A stretch of DNA of 64,000 nucleotides from Paludibacter sp. (lineage in GTDB: Bacteria; Bacteroidota; Bacteroidia; Bacteroidales; Paludibacteraceae): contig JARLGX010000033.1 of assembly GCA_031292575.1 (NCBI GenBank), positions 1 to 64,000 of the forward strand, read 5' to 3'. The notes beneath the pieces were generated by a model. It made no database searches. It saw only the letters and a list, made by a program, of their open reading frames with translations, and was not told where the DNA came from. Position 1 is the first letter of the stretch; each line of letters begins with the position of its first letter. The position numbers were made by a program, and so were the translations under genes. Positions 8,721 to 17,446 of this stretch are shown piece by piece.

Positions 8721-9800
8721 TTATTTCTTGTTCTTTTGAAAAACCGGCAAAGTATCTCCTAATAAAAATCCCCAGGGTTTCATTGAATCCAGATGATCGA
8801 ATATTACTTTGACTATAGCCAATAATGGAAGGGAAAGAAACATGCCTGGAATACCCCACAATGCATTTCCAACAAGTACTACAAGTATGGAGAACAATGC
8901 ATTTATTTTTACTTTCGAAGCTACAATTTTCGGGACAATGAAATCATTGTCTATTATCTGTATAAACGTATGAATTCCAAAAACATAAAGGGCAAACCAG
9001 GGTGATGACTTGGTAACCAAAGCTACCATCATAAATAATGCAACTGCAATGATTCCGCCAATGTATGGTATGATATTAAGCAAAGCCCCCAGTACGCCCA
9101 GTAAAATGGCATATTCAATACCAAGCAGTAGAAATCCAACGGTATTCAATGTACCCACAATAACTGCTTCAATTATCAATCCAACCAGATAGTGTTGAAT
9201 AACTGATTTGGTTTGAGTAACTATTTCACTTACCTGACTTTGATGTGTTGCATTAAAAAGCCGATGGATAAATTCGATTAAAAGTGGTTTATAATAAAGT
9301 ATTACAAAAATGTAAACAGGAACTAAAAGCAATGTTACCAGGCTGCTTCCTACAGTCATAATAGTTTGTCCCAAAAAAGTACCGTCAATGGTTATTAGTT
9401 CGTGTTGAGTTTTGGCAATCCATTTATAGATAATTGACGGTCTGATATTTAAATAATCAGAAGCAGAACCAATTGTTTGATTGAGAATAAGCGTAAACTT
9501 ATTAACAAAAATAGGCCAGGAATTACTAAAGCTAACAGCCCTGGTATAGATAAATGCAATAAAAGCAAGTAAAAGCAAAACTGTAAGAAGTAATGTAATA
9601 CAAATTGCAACTATTCTGTTTATCTTCATACGTTCAAGAAAACGAACTACTGGGTCAAGTAGAATGGCTATTATAAATGCAAAAACTAATGGAACAATAA
9701 TGCCCTGAGCGATATATAATATTGCTAACAGGGCAGATAGACCGATAAAGAAAATGCCGGCTTTTGCGTAAAAGGGTAATATGGATTTTTCGAAAATCAC
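8721..9800 (-). CDS. AI-2E family transporter (PerM-like permease)
   Basis: 359 residues with the usual seven or eight hydrophobic segments: two at the N-terminus, one near residue 65-85, and a C-terminal block containing LLGIEYAILLGVLGALLNIIPYIGG, whose NIIPYIGG part is the most conserved sequence of the AI-2E/PerM family, then FIVPKIV and GIPGMFLSLPLLAI. It lies in the inner membrane. Members export autoinducer-2 or ions such as Na+; the substrate here is unknown. It overlaps the next upstream gene by four bases (ATGA), so it is translated in one operon with the two small genes at 9797-10544. Confidence 0.85.
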   Translation of the reverse strand: MIFEKSILPFYAKAGIFFIGLSALLAILYIAQGIIVPLVFAFIIAILLDPVVRFLERMKINRIVAICITLLLTVLLLLAFIAFIYTRAVSFSNSWPIFVNKFTLILNQTIGSASDYLNIRPSIIYKWIAKTQHELITIDGTFLGQTIMTVGSSLVTLLLVPVYIFVILYYKPLLIEFIHRLFNATHQSQVSEIVTQTKSVIQHYLVGLIIEAVIVGTLNTVGFLLLGIEYAILLGVLGALLNIIPYIGGIIAVALFMMVALVTKSSPWFALYVFGIHTFIQIIDNDFIVPKIVASKVKINALFSILVVLVGNALWGIPGMFLSLPLLAIVKVIFDHLDSMKPWGFLLGDTLPVFQKNKK

Positions 9801-10195
9801 GTCTTTTGTGTATTAACTTCGTGTTTATGGAAAATTTTACTTATCAAAAAATGACCGACTGATTTTACGGTCTCCGGGCGTTTGGCTATAAACTCTGTAA
9901 CTCCAAATTGTAATACCAAACCTAAAAGCTTCTTTAAAGGATTGTGTGTTGAACCTAATGTTATTTTTTTCGACAAATAACCTGTAAGTAAGCCTACTGA
10001 TGAGCCTAATACGTTATCTATCAGAAACTGTGATGAAGATATTTCAGTTAGTGTATTTTTGAGAATGCTTAAAGGCTTCAAATTTTCGTAAACCCGAAAT
10101 AAATCTTCCTTGAATAACTCCCCTTGAATATCACGTTCTAACTCTAATTTTTGAATGGCAATTTTTAAATCGGCAGCACAGGTTATATTTTCCAT
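9797..10195 (-). CDS. Hypothetical small envelope-associated protein
   Basis: 132 residues, family not recognised. The N-terminal ~50 residues are charged and probably helical; the middle contains small-residue-rich segments (NVLGSSVGLLTGYLSKK, LLGLVLQFGVTEFIAK) that could insert into or lie on the membrane. Its stop overlaps the AI-2E permease start, and the holin-X-like gene lies 7 bp from its own start, so all three are likely one transcript. In related bacteria such trios accompany stress-induced envelope genes; here that is only inference. Confidence 0.6.
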   Translation of the reverse strand: MENITCAADLKIAIQKLELERDIQGELFKEDLFRVYENLKPLSILKNTLTEISSSQFLIDNVLGSSVGLLTGYLSKKITLGSTHNPLKKLLGLVLQFGVTEFIAKRPETVKSVGHFLISKIFHKHEVNTQKT

Positions 10196-10202
10196 TTTGT
10201 TT

Positions 10203-10544
10203 TTATTTTAGGAGTTGTTTTATCATATAATCATAAAAAATTCTCTTTAACCATTTATACATAAAATGATGCATTATTATTGCAACAAATCCATAAAAGG
10301 CCGCAACCACTAAAAATCCAAAATAAAATTCGCCCAAGATTTCTCCAAGCCAAAATGCAATACCCAAATTGAGAAAAAGCATAATAAATCCACCTATTGC
10401 AACGACAATTAGTTGAGGTAGAAATGAAGAAAATCTGTCGGAAGCTTTATCAACGACATTCAAACTTGCCAGTTCGTAGCTTGCTTTGCCGTACGCTGTA
10501 GCCCTTTCAAGAAGCGATTCTATTAATTTCGTATTATCTTCCAT
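10203..10544 (-). CDS. Phage-holin-family-like membrane protein
   Basis: About 113 residues if translation begins at MEDNTKLIESLLERATAYG (10544). A longer frame reaches 10583, but its extra 13 residues are AT-rich leader-like sequence, so I prefer the inner start. Two transmembrane helices (LIVVAIGGFIMLFLNLGIAF and FYFGFLVVAAFYGFVAIIM) follow an amphipathic N-terminal helix and end in a basic segment. This matches the small 'holin superfamily III' proteins of Bacteroidetes, which are not phage genes in practice. It is grouped with a YtxH-like gene and the AI-2E permease, a typical stress-response envelope set. Confidence 0.6.
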   Translation of the reverse strand: MEDNTKLIESLLERATAYGKASYELASLNVVDKASDRFSSFLPQLIVVAIGGFIMLFLNLGIAFWLGEILGEFYFGFLVVAAFYGFVAIIMHHFMYKWLKRIFYDYMIKQLLK

Positions 10545-10599
10545 GATATTTATTTCAATTAAATCTGAGTTTGTAAATCTCATTTTATTAAATTAATTA

Positions 10600-10662
10600 A
10601 GTCCACTCCGAAAATCCTAAGGCAGGTCAATTTTATTTAGAAATTACTTTTCGGAGCAGACT
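10600..10662. repeat. Inverted repeat between the YtxH-like and holin-like genes
   Basis: CTCCGAAAA (10606-10614) pairs with TTTTCGGAG (10648-10656), and the pairing continues after a CA mismatch into AGTC/GACT on the outside. The loop is about 33 nt. It has no U-run in either direction, so it may stabilise or process the transcript rather than terminate it. Confidence 0.5.
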
Positions 10663-10684
10663 CAATATGCAAATGTTTCAAAAC

Positions 10685-10963
10685 TTACTTTTTAGCAGTT
10701 TTTTGATCTTTTGTAACCTCTTCAACTTTTAACTCTACGTCATCAATCAAATCGGTAACATCATCTTTTACTTTTTCGAACCTTTCGGTGATACTGTCTA
10801 CAAAATCACTGAATTTATTTTTCAATGCATCTACCTCACGTTCACCTTTGCGGTAAATTGTTCTGCGAGTTACGGCACCACGTGCCGGAGCAATTAAAAT
10901 TCCTACCAATGCTCCGGTGGCTGCACCGGCAATTACACCTAATACTACTTTTCCTGTACTCAT
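10685..10963 (-). CDS. YtxH domain-containing protein
   Basis: 92 residues: a glycine/alanine-rich transmembrane helix at the N-terminus (VVLGVIAGAATGALVGILIAPARG, residues ~6-29) followed by a short basic stretch (TRRTIYRKGER) and a charged helical or coiled-coil tail ending KDQKTAKK. This is the classic layout of YtxH (gas-vesicle-protein-like) stress proteins, which are membrane-anchored and of unknown function. The promoter-like words upstream (11008-11034) fit independent transcription of this gene. Confidence 0.78.
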   Translation of the reverse strand: MSTGKVVLGVIAGAATGALVGILIAPARGAVTRRTIYRKGEREVDALKNKFSDFVDSITERFEKVKDDVTDLIDDVELKVEEVTKDQKTAKK

Positions 10964-11007
10964 AATGTTTTTGTTTTTTATATTGATTTATACCTTATTG
11001 AATAATG

Positions 11008-11034
11008 CAAATGTATGCTTATTTATACCTTCAA
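11008..11034 (-). promoter_or_regulatory. Possible Bacteroidetes-type promoter of the YtxH-like gene
   Basis: On the minus strand, TTG (11032-11034) is followed after a 16-bp spacer by TACATTTG (11008-11015), fitting the -7 consensus TAnnTTTG. The spacer is shorter than the usual 19-20 bp, so this is a tentative call. Transcription would start about 40 bp before the start codon at 10963. Confidence 0.4.
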
Positions 11035-11132
11035 AAGTTACATTATTATTAGGGAGAATTGCATAATTCACACATCGAAATACCTGATAATTAGTCTGAA
11101 ATACTATTTACACAGTAGTTAAAAACAATCAA

Positions 11133-11165
11133 CCCTTCTCTTTGTCAATCGACAATAGAGAAGGG
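11133..11165 (-). terminator. Rho-independent terminator after the small basic protein gene
   Basis: CCCTTCTCT-TTGTC pairs with GACAA-TAGAGAAGGG around a four-base AATC loop. On the minus strand the hairpin is followed after a few bases by a T-rich stretch (GTTTTTAACT). It lies 56 bp downstream of the stop codon at 11221 and probably ends the transcript that starts before 11892. Confidence 0.65.
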
Positions 11166-11220
11166 CTGCCATAAACTGAACTTTTCAGAATATCTAAACA
11201 ACATAGTCTTTAAGTACAAA

Positions 11221-11343
11221 TTATACCTCGCTTATTTTGCTTTTATCTTTACGTTTCAATGCTTTTTCAGCACGTTTTTCTTTCAGGTTCTTGACGGGTT
11301 CTTTTTTGCCCAGTTTATCATTTCCCTCTTTTCCTTTTGACAC
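11221..11343 (-). CDS. Small lysine-rich basic protein
   Basis: A 40-residue frame beginning with GTG at 11341-11343: SKGKEGNDKLGKKEPVKNLK, followed by a Lys/Arg/Ala helix with EKRAEKALKRK, and ending KISEV. No ATG is available in frame between the preceding stop codon and this GTG. Lysine-rich mini-proteins containing 'LKEKRAEK' are common in Bacteroidetes genomes, as far as I recall, and are of unknown function, possibly nucleic-acid binding. It lies only 12 bp after the outer-membrane protein gene (ending at 11356) and before a terminator, so it is probably the last gene of that transcript. Confidence 0.5.
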   Translation of the reverse strand: MSKGKEGNDKLGKKEPVKNLKEKRAEKALKRKDKSKISEV

Positions 11344-11355
11344 AATGTTGTTGAT

Positions 11356-11892
11356 TTAACGAATAGAAATACCAATAGTTGAAACTCCGGTTGATAGGTC
11401 GAGAAATAGTCCGATGTTATTTGATACATGATATCTTGTTCCAATGCTAAAATCGAGATACAATGGATTTGCTGCAGTATAGTAGCTTCGGTCACCTGTA
11501 TAATTAGCATTCCATGAAGTATTAACAATTGCTATACCCAACGAACCTGCCATGTAAAAATTCCATCTCGATCCGGCATGGAGTAATTGATCCAAATAGT
11601 AAGAACCCTTAACCCCAATTGGAGTAACTAAAGCAGTATAATTTGGATCAGAATATGAATATAAAGTCAAGAATGGAGCCAATGTAAAATTTCGGGCTAC
11701 TTCAAATTCGTAATTAATATCAAATACCGGCAAAGTATGCCCTATGTAACCATAATATCCGGAATAACCACCAATTCCTAATCCAAGATTTAACGTATGA
11801 CCATATTCATCTGAATATGAATGACGCTGAGCCGAAAGGTTAGTTCCGAAAGTTAATAGAACTAATGCGATTGTAAAAGTTAATGTCTTCAT
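11356..11892 (-). CDS. Predicted outer-membrane beta-barrel protein
   Basis: 178 residues with a clear signal peptide (MKTLTFTIALVLLTFGTNLSAQ, cleavage after AQ) and then alternating aromatic/glycine-rich strands (LNLGLGIGGYSGYYGYIGH, FEVARNFTLAPFLTLYSY, SIGTRYHVSNNIGLFLDLS) typical of small eight-stranded barrels in the Bacteroidetes outer membrane. No enzymatic motif is visible. It is alone in its transcript except for the 40-residue basic protein behind it. An alternative reading frame at 11283-11528 is a shadow. Confidence 0.7.
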   Translation of the reverse strand: MKTLTFTIALVLLTFGTNLSAQRHSYSDEYGHTLNLGLGIGGYSGYYGYIGHTLPVFDINYEFEVARNFTLAPFLTLYSYSDPNYTALVTPIGVKGSYYLDQLLHAGSRWNFYMAGSLGIAIVNTSWNANYTGDRSYYTAANPLYLDFSIGTRYHVSNNIGLFLDLSTGVSTIGISIR

Positions 11893-11937
11893 TTTTTTTA
11901 ATTTATTGAAAATTATATTCTATGTTTTAAGTTGAAA

Positions 11938-12480
11938 TTAGTTTCTGTTACCGTTATCATGACCATCTTTCTTGTCATTACCACGTCCCTGGCCTTTGTT
12001 ATTTCCATGGTCATGATTGTTGTTTCTCATCTGCCTGTCGTTATTACCTCTGTTATCTCTATTTTGCTGAAATTCATTATGCTTCTCCTGACGATTATTT
12101 CTTTCGCCTACATTTCTTTGAGGATTACCACGGTATCCACGGGCATATTTCATTCTATATTCCCTGAAATGAGTGTAAGGGGTGTTACCACGATAACCAT
12201 TCATTGGAACTTTATAACCTCCGTATAAATCGTAATTTCGGTAACGTCCAGGTAAATTTCTGCTATGTATCCATCTGTTACCTGAGTAATAAATAAACAT
12301 GGAAGATTGTACATCGTAATAGCTTTCAATATCGGGAAGATAGTAATAATGTACATCATTATACCCTGCCGGACCCCATGCCGGAGGTGTTCCAATATTC
12401 AATCTGACAGATAATTGACTTTGAGCTGAACCAGCAAGCATCAACATCAATGCAAAAGCAAGCAATTTTAGTTTTTTCAT
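11938..12480 (-). CDS. Secreted Asn/Arg/Gly/His-rich protein
   Basis: About 180 residues from MKKLKLLAFALMLMLAGSAQS (12480), a good Sec signal peptide; a longer frame to 12531 would bury the signal, so the inner ATG is preferred. Residues ~25-100 contain PAWGPAGYNDVHYYYLPDIE and an aromatic-rich region, and the C-terminal third is a low-complexity N/R/H/G/D segment (NRDNRGNNDRQMRNNNHDHG). The layout resembles exported stress proteins of Bacteroidetes with a disordered polar tail. Function unknown. Confidence 0.65.
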   Translation of the reverse strand: MKKLKLLAFALMLMLAGSAQSQLSVRLNIGTPPAWGPAGYNDVHYYYLPDIESYYDVQSSMFIYYSGNRWIHSRNLPGRYRNYDLYGGYKVPMNGYRGNTPYTHFREYRMKYARGYRGNPQRNVGERNNRQEKHNEFQQNRDNRGNNDRQMRNNNHDHGNNKGQGRGNDKKDGHDNGNRN

Positions 12481-12630
12481 TTTATTTGTTTTAAAAATAT
12501 TATTTAATTTTTCTGTACAAAGGTGAGGCATTTAAATGACGGGTGCGTTACATAATTTTATTCAATAGTTACAAAATTCACACATTGTAAGATGCTAAGG
12601 ATAACTATAGCCGGACAAATTAAGACCAAC

Positions 12631-12663
12631 AATTCAGCCTCACATTTAGTGTGGGGCTGAATT
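12631..12663. other. Stable hairpin in an intergenic region
   Basis: AATTCAGCC and CACA pair with TGTG and GGCTGAATT around TTTAG. Neither side is followed by a clear U-run, so it is not a convincing terminator. In the gap 12481-12844 this hairpin and the terminator at 12776 are the only structures I see. Confidence 0.4.
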
Positions 12664-12775
12664 GCAGGTTTATTAAGCAGTGTTGAGTTAATAAGAAACT
12701 ACATTAAAAATTGTGAATTTTATGGACCAATTTATGGTTTAAGAAATAGTTATATTTCGTGGCAGGATGATGAAA

Positions 12776-12807
12776 AAACCCTACAAAACGTTTATTTTGT
12801 AGGGTTT
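12776..12807 (-). terminator. Terminator of the tRNA-Val transcript
   Basis: AAACCCTACAAAA pairs with TTTTGTAGGGTTT around a six-base loop. On the minus strand the hairpin ends in a T-run (GGGTTTTTTC). It lies about 40 bp past the 3' end of the second tRNA-Val gene. Confidence 0.7.
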
Positions 12808-12844
12808 ATCTTTTTTGTAAAATACCTTTCGGCTTTACTTTTCG

Positions 12845-12919
12845 TGGGCGTTGAGGGATTCGAACCCCCGACCCTCTGCTTGTAAGGCAGATGCTCTGAA
12901 CCAGCTGAGCTAAACGCCC
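12845..12919 (-). tRNA. tRNA-Val(UAC), distal copy
   Basis: A complete cloverleaf on the minus strand: acceptor GGGCGTT/AACGCCC with discriminator A, D arm GCTC/GAGC, anticodon stem TCTGC/GCAGA with loop CTTACAA (anticodon TAC) and T arm GGGGG/CCCTC around TTCGAAT. CCA is not encoded. It is identical in body to the next copy upstream and is presumably processed from the same precursor. Confidence 0.95.
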
Positions 12920-12953
12920 GAAATGTGTATTCTTATTATATTGAATTTGATAG

Positions 12954-13028
12954 TGGGCGTTGAGGGATTCGAACCCCCGACCCTCTGCTTGTAAGGCAGA
13001 TGCTCTGAACCAGCTGAGCTAAACGCCC
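12954..13028 (-). tRNA. tRNA-Val(UAC), proximal copy
   Basis: Same 75-base cloverleaf as the copy at 12845-12919, anticodon TAC, decoding GUN valine codons. The two genes are separated by 34 bp. The upstream promoter at 13079-13108 should drive both, and the hairpin at 12776 should end the transcript. Confidence 0.95.
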
Positions 13029-13078
13029 GAATCTCTTTTTATGTATTCGGATTGTAATACCTTTCTCCAAAAGCGTTG

Positions 13079-13108
13079 CAAAGATACTGCTTTTTTTATA
13101 TTCTGCAA
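13079..13108 (-). promoter_or_regulatory. Promoter of the tRNA-Val pair
   Basis: On the minus strand TTG (13106-13108), a 19-bp spacer and TATCTTTG (13079-13086) match the Bacteroidetes -33/-7 consensus exactly. The start of transcription would be about 45 bp before the first tRNA. Confidence 0.7.
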
Positions 13109-13244
13109 GTGCCCTAAACGAAATTTTATTGAAAGTCAAACTAAAGCCGAATGAATAGCTTTTAATACATTCAAAATCACAGAACTTATATAATATGTTT
13201 AATATAATAACTTTTGAAAATTAGTTCATTGATTCTTTAGTACG

Positions 13245-13274
13245 TTGGCATATTGATTAATTTCCGTACCTTTG
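13245..13274 (+). promoter_or_regulatory. Promoter of der
   Basis: TTG (13245-13247), a 19-bp spacer and TACCTTTG (13267-13274) match the Bacteroidetes promoter consensus, about 100 bp before the der start codon. Apart from this and the divergent tRNA promoter, the 13029-13373 gap shows nothing else. Confidence 0.65.
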
Positions 13275-13373
13275 CAGCTGAAAATATTTGCACCCGCTGT
13301 TCAGCTTTGCGAAAACCTGAACTGATTTAAATAAATGGAATGTAAATATCTAACTTATTAGATATAAAAAATA

Positions 13374-14687
13374 ATGGGAAATATTGTAGCAATTGTTGGT
13401 CGCCCAAACGTGGGAAAATCGACCCTTTTTAATCGGCTCACGAACAGTCGTAGAGCCATCGTAAATGAAGAAGCCGGAACCACCCGCGATCGCCAATATG
13501 GCAAATGCGAATGGGATGGTCGTGAATTTTCAGTTATCGACACAGGAGGCTGGGTTGTAAATTCGTCGGATATATTTGAAGGCGAGATTAAACGACATGT
13601 GGTTTTAGCCATTGAGGAAGCTGATGTGATTTTATTTTTGGTTGACATTCAGAACGGAATAACTGATTATGACCTTGAAGTAGCTCAAATTCTTCGTCAT
13701 TATACAAAACCGGTACTGTTAGTTGCTAACAAATCTGATACTTTTGAATGGCAATACCAAGCGGCCGAGTTTTACAAACTCGGATTAGGAGAACCGCTAA
13801 TTATTTCTGCCATAAATGGACTTGGCTCTGGAGATTTACTTGACAATCTTCTCACCCATTTCAATCCCGATGTAAAGGAAGAAATTGAAGAAGAGTTACC
13901 TCGTTTTGCTGTAGTTGGCAGACCTAATGCCGGAAAATCATCCATAATTAATGCATTTATTGGTGAAGATAGAACTATTGTAACCGACATTGCCGGCACT
14001 ACAAGAGATTCAATTTATACCCGTTTTAATAAGTTTGGACACGATTTTTATTTGGTCGATACAGCAGGAATTCGTAAAAAAGCCAAAGTCAATGAAGATT
14101 TGGAATACTATTCGGTGGTTCGATCAATTCGCGCTATCGAAAACTGCGATGTATGTATTTTAATGATTGATGCCACACGAGGTATTGAAAGTCAGGATTT
14201 AAACATATTTTCCTTGATTCAGAAAAACAAAAAAGGTTTTGTGCTTTGTGTAAACAAATGGGATTTAATTGAAAACAAAGAATCAAATGATATTAAAAAC
14301 TACGAAAAAACGATTCGCGAACGATTAGCTCCCTTTGTTGATTTCCCAATTATATTTACTTCGGCTACTACCAAACAACGCATTTTGAAAGTGTTGGAAA
14401 CTGCAGTTGAAGTTTTTGAAAACAAACAACGTAAGGTACCAACTGCCAAATTGAACGAATATATGTTGCCGGCAATTGAAAATTATCCACCTCCGGCGCT
14501 GAAAGGCAAATATATTAGAATTAAATATGTTACTCAATTACCAAATACCCAGATTCCTACTTTCCTGTTTTTTGCCAACTTACCTCAATATGTAAAAGAT
14601 CCATATCGAAGGTTTTTGGAAAATAAACTTCGTTCTAAATACGATTTTACAGGAACTCCAATTCAAATTTTTATTCGTCAAAAATAG
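13374..14687 (+). CDS. der: Ribosome-biogenesis GTPase Der (EngA)
   Basis: 437 residues, the normal length. Two consecutive G domains are visible: GRPNVGKST (residue ~8) with DTGG and NKSD for the first, and GRPNAGKSS (~182) with DTAG and NKWD for the second, followed by the KH-like C-terminal domain that ends in a region including [17 protein letters not shown]. Der binds the 50S subunit and is essential for its maturation. The gene is monocistronic here, with its own promoter, and ends at a bidirectional terminator shared with the convergent DUF4270 gene. Confidence 0.97.
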   Translation: MGNIVAIVGRPNVGKSTLFNRLTNSRRAIVNEEAGTTRDRQYGKCEWDGREFSVIDTGGWVVNSSDIFEGEIKRHVVLAIEEADVILFLVDIQNGITDYDLEVAQILRHYTKPVLLVANKSDTFEWQYQAAEFYKLGLGEPLIISAINGLGSGDLLDNLLTHFNPDVKEEIEEELPRFAVVGRPNAGKSSIINAFIGEDRTIVTDIAGTTRDSIYTRFNKFGHDFYLVDTAGIRKKAKVNEDLEYYSVVRSIRAIENCDVCILMIDATRGIESQDLNIFSLIQKNKKGFVLCVNKWDLIENKESNDIKNYEKTIRERLAPFVDFPIIFTSATTKQRILKVLETAVEVFENKQRKVPTAKLNEYMLPAIENYPPPALKGKYIRIKYVTQLPNTQIPTFLFFANLPQYVKDPYRRFLENKLRSKYDFTGTPIQIFIRQK

Positions 14688-14711
14688 TCCTCAAAAATAT
14701 AACTATAAAAA

Positions 14712-14747
14712 AATGCAGCAGAAAATTATTTCTGCTGCATTTTTTTA
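14712..14747. terminator. Bidirectional terminator between der and the DUF4270 gene
   Basis: ATGCAGCAGAAA pairs with TTTCTGCTGCAT, flanked by A-run on the left and T-run on the right, so it works for both convergent genes. Confidence 0.85.
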
Positions 14748-14763
14748 TAGTTCCAAACGCATT

Positions 14764-16128
14764 TTAAAAGCCACTGTAAACCACATTTATTCTCATTGGC
14801 GAATATGTATTTATTCCACTTCTGAGAGTCACAGCACTCATTAAATAGCTTTGTTTAATTTTCGTAATGGTTCCGCTTGTATTAAAAGTAATTTTTACAG
14901 GCACTAATCTTAATGCTAATTTCTCTGGTGGATTTGCTCCATCGTTTTTCAACTCGTTAGCAATAAGTTTTGCTATACTAAAAGTATAATACTGTTGATA
15001 AACTCCGGTAGTACCAATTTGTACAGAATTATATTGGGCATAAATCGCGCATGTGTCAGAGGGCAATTCGTTATTATTAAAGAATCGATTCATCGACGAT
15101 TCTTTAATAAGCAGCATATAAGTTACTACTGGATGTAAAACAGTATCTTGCTCCGTTTGAGTTACTTCAACTTTCATCAATGCACTATTCACAGTTACTT
15201 TTTTGCCATTAACACCGGCATCCATGTGTTGTTTAATTCGCATCAATGGTACGTTCACACGTGTTTGTAAGTTAGCAGGCGAAGCCACATAATTTATACT
15301 GTCTACTTGCTGAACAACTTTAGCTCTATCTGGATGTAAAAATCGATTTACCTGACGTACTTCTGAATTAGCTGGAAAGACAATATAATTTTTCACAATT
15401 ACAGTTGAATCTCCCCCACTCACGTTTTTTGTAGTGTAAGTGTAATGAAAGAAATAACTTAAATCAATTTGGCTTATATTCAACAGTGTAGCAGCACCAT
15501 AATTTGCCGTTATATAAATTCCTTTAAATTCATTCAAAAAATTTGTTGGATTTGAATAATAAGGGGAATTATTGATAAACGTTTTAACAAAATCGCTTGA
15601 CAATTTAAATCGTATAGCGGTTGAATCAGCCCGCATTGCAACTGCATCTTTCGCTGAAAAAATTCTTTCTCCCAATTTTATTGATCTATCAGTATAAACC
15701 GTAGGGTCCAAATTAGTTGGATATAATGATGAATAACTGAAAGTGCTTAAATTCATCTGATATATATTCACATCCAAAGGAGCGTATTTATCGCCTACCC
15801 ATGTTTTATAATACATTACAACAACTGCTGAATCAGGAACCGATGAAGGTGGGTATATATAACCTATTGGACAATTGACTTGTGCTAAAATATCAGCCTG
15901 AGTAGAACCAAATTTAGCATCATAAAAATTACCCAGTAAAAATGAATCTGGTCTTGAAGTAATGTAATCAACAAAAATATTTTCAGTAGTTAAATGAAAA
16001 GTATCTGTTCCAATCTTAATCTGATCTGACGAAGGTTGAATGTTGCTACCAATATTAGCCAAATTATCCGTACAGGAAAAAACAAATAGTGATACTAAAA
16101 AAAGCAGGATTAGTTGATAAGATTTCAT
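14764..16128 (-). CDS. DUF4270 family lipoprotein
   Basis: 454 residues with a lipoprotein signal (LLFLVSLFVFSC, cysteine at residue 19), then TDNLANIGSNIQP and DTFHLTTENIFVDYITSRP, the usual start of DUF4270 proteins. The rest is beta-rich, with no catalytic motif. The family is restricted to Bacteroidetes and is typically encoded next to a glycogen-synthase-like gene and panC, exactly as here. Its role is unknown; it is probably an outer-membrane-anchored surface or periplasmic protein. Confidence 0.85.
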   Translation of the reverse strand: MKSYQLILLFLVSLFVFSCTDNLANIGSNIQPSSDQIKIGTDTFHLTTENIFVDYITSRPDSFLLGNFYDAKFGSTQADILAQVNCPIGYIYPPSSVPDSAVVVMYYKTWVGDKYAPLDVNIYQMNLSTFSYSSLYPTNLDPTVYTDRSIKLGERIFSAKDAVAMRADSTAIRFKLSSDFVKTFINNSPYYSNPTNFLNEFKGIYITANYGAATLLNISQIDLSYFFHYTYTTKNVSGGDSTVIVKNYIVFPANSEVRQVNRFLHPDRAKVVQQVDSINYVASPANLQTRVNVPLMRIKQHMDAGVNGKKVTVNSALMKVEVTQTEQDTVLHPVVTYMLLIKESSMNRFFNNNELPSDTCAIYAQYNSVQIGTTGVYQQYYTFSIAKLIANELKNDGANPPEKLALRLVPVKITFNTSGTITKIKQSYLMSAVTLRSGINTYSPMRINVVYSGF

Positions 16129-16191
16129 GTAAAATGAAAAAAAGAATGACTTAATTGAAAGTTAAAAAACACTTGGAATTTAATTATTTTT

Positions 16192-17001
16192 TTAAAGATT
16201 ATCGTAAAATTGAACATAAGCATCAGCATAATCTTCATCCTTTTGAAAAGGCAAAAACTTTATTTTTTTGGAAGAAATATATTTCAACACTTCCTCATTT
16301 ACAACAGGGCTGGATTGAATTACAGCATCTGAATAATCAATTGCTAATTTTGAAAGAGCTACAAAATCAATTACTTTATCTTTTACCTGAACTACATGTC
16401 TTTTTTCAATACCTTCCAGCAAAAGACGTTCGGCAAATAAGCTTCTAAACGGTTTTACAAAGTCATCGTTAAAAACAGAGTAAACAACTTTTGAATGCTT
16501 AAAAAAAGGATCATCATTAAAAGCTTTCTTAATATATAGCGGCGCTAAAGCAGTCATCCAACCCTGACAATGTATAATATCCGGAGTCCAACGAAGCTTT
16601 TTTACTGTTTCCATAACGCCTCGAACAAAGAAAATTGTTCGTTCATCGTTATCTTCATATTCTTCACCACTTTCATCTGCAATTGTATTTTTTCTATGAA
16701 AATAATCATCATTATCGATAAAATAAACTTGCATTCTCGCCGATTGAATTGAAGCCACCTTTATAATCAGGGGATGATCAGTATCATCAATTATCAAATT
16801 CATCCCTGACAACCTAATAACTTCATGAAGCTGGTTTCTTCTTTCGTTTACGGCACCAAACTTTGGCATAAATGTTCGGGTTTCACGCCCCCGGTCTTGT
16901 ACTGCTTGAGGTAAATACCTCCCCATATTCGACATTTCGGATTCAGGTAAATACGGAAATATCTCTTGCGAAATATACAAAACTTTTGTAATCTTTTTCA
17001 T
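16192..17001 (-). CDS. Glycogen/starch synthase catalytic-domain-like protein
   Basis: 269 residues from MKKITKVLYISQEIFPYLPE (17001); the frame extends upstream to 17088, but those residues are leader-like and cross the promoter region. It corresponds to only the N-terminal (GT5) half of glycogen synthase: SEMSNMGRYLPQAVQDRGRE replaces the usual GGLGDV loop, and PDIIHCQGWMTALAPLYIK matches the PDIVHxHDW region. The C-terminal GT-B half is missing. This truncated form is conserved in Bacteroidetes beside panC, so it is not a broken gene; whether it is catalytic is doubtful. Co-transcribed with the DUF4270 gene. Confidence 0.75.
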   Translation of the reverse strand: MKKITKVLYISQEIFPYLPESEMSNMGRYLPQAVQDRGRETRTFMPKFGAVNERRNQLHEVIRLSGMNLIIDDTDHPLIIKVASIQSARMQVYFIDNDDYFHRKNTIADESGEEYEDNDERTIFFVRGVMETVKKLRWTPDIIHCQGWMTALAPLYIKKAFNDDPFFKHSKVVYSVFNDDFVKPFRSLFAERLLLEGIEKRHVVQVKDKVIDFVALSKLAIDYSDAVIQSSPVVNEEVLKYISSKKIKFLPFQKDEDYADAYVQFYDNL

Positions 17002-17041
17002 GCTCTTCTGATCGGATGCTTTTGAGATAAATTTCGGAATG

Positions 17042-17074
17042 CAAAGATATATAAAAAAAATCGGATATACACAA
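17042..17074 (-). promoter_or_regulatory. Possible promoter of the glycogen-synthase-like/DUF4270 operon
   Basis: Minus strand: TTG (17072-17074), 22-bp spacer, TATCTTTG (17042-17049). The -7 element is perfect and the spacer slightly long. The start would be about 35 bp before the chosen ATG at 17001, which supports that start codon. Confidence 0.5.
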
Positions 17075-17378
17075 GCAGGCAAACTCAAAATGTTAAGTGC
17101 ACTTATCAGAAAAAGAACTTATATAAAAAGCATAAACACACAAACTCGGCTTATGGTACACGCAATCAAATATTTATGAATTTAAGTTCCTGAAACAATT
17201 TTCTCAAATCAGCTTCCTATTTATAAAAGTTTAACCAAGAATTATTTAGTATATCTAAATCGTAAAAAAAATTATACTAAGTGCTTTTTGTTAAACTAAA
17301 AAAATCACTTTAGAGAGTTGTAACAAATCCTTACTGATATATGTTTAAGAATAGGATGATTAAACAAATAAGTTTTAC

Positions 17379-17386
17379 TACTTTTG
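17379..17386 (+). promoter_or_regulatory. -7 element upstream of panC
   Basis: TACTTTTG matches TAnnTTTG, about 60 bp before the panC start. No good -33 TTG is seen at the proper distance. The rest of the 17075-17446 gap is AT-rich and without recognisable features. Confidence 0.4.
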
Positions 17387-17446
17387 CACGCAATTTTTTA
17401 CCGGTGTTGAAACCTTTAAATTCATCAGACTTTTATTAAACCAAAG

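Noticed and set aside
10203-10544. Holin-like gene as a sign of a prophage
   Set aside because: No other phage gene is nearby; the family is widespread as a chromosomal membrane protein.
12936-13139. Minus-strand reading frame of 67 codons containing RGSGVRIPQRP
   Set aside because: It runs through a tRNA-Val gene; this peptide is the classical false translation of a tRNA.
16192-17001. Glycogen-synthase-like gene as a truncated pseudogene
   Set aside because: The short form next to panC and a DUF4270 gene is, to my knowledge, a conserved arrangement in Bacteroidetes, and the frame is intact.
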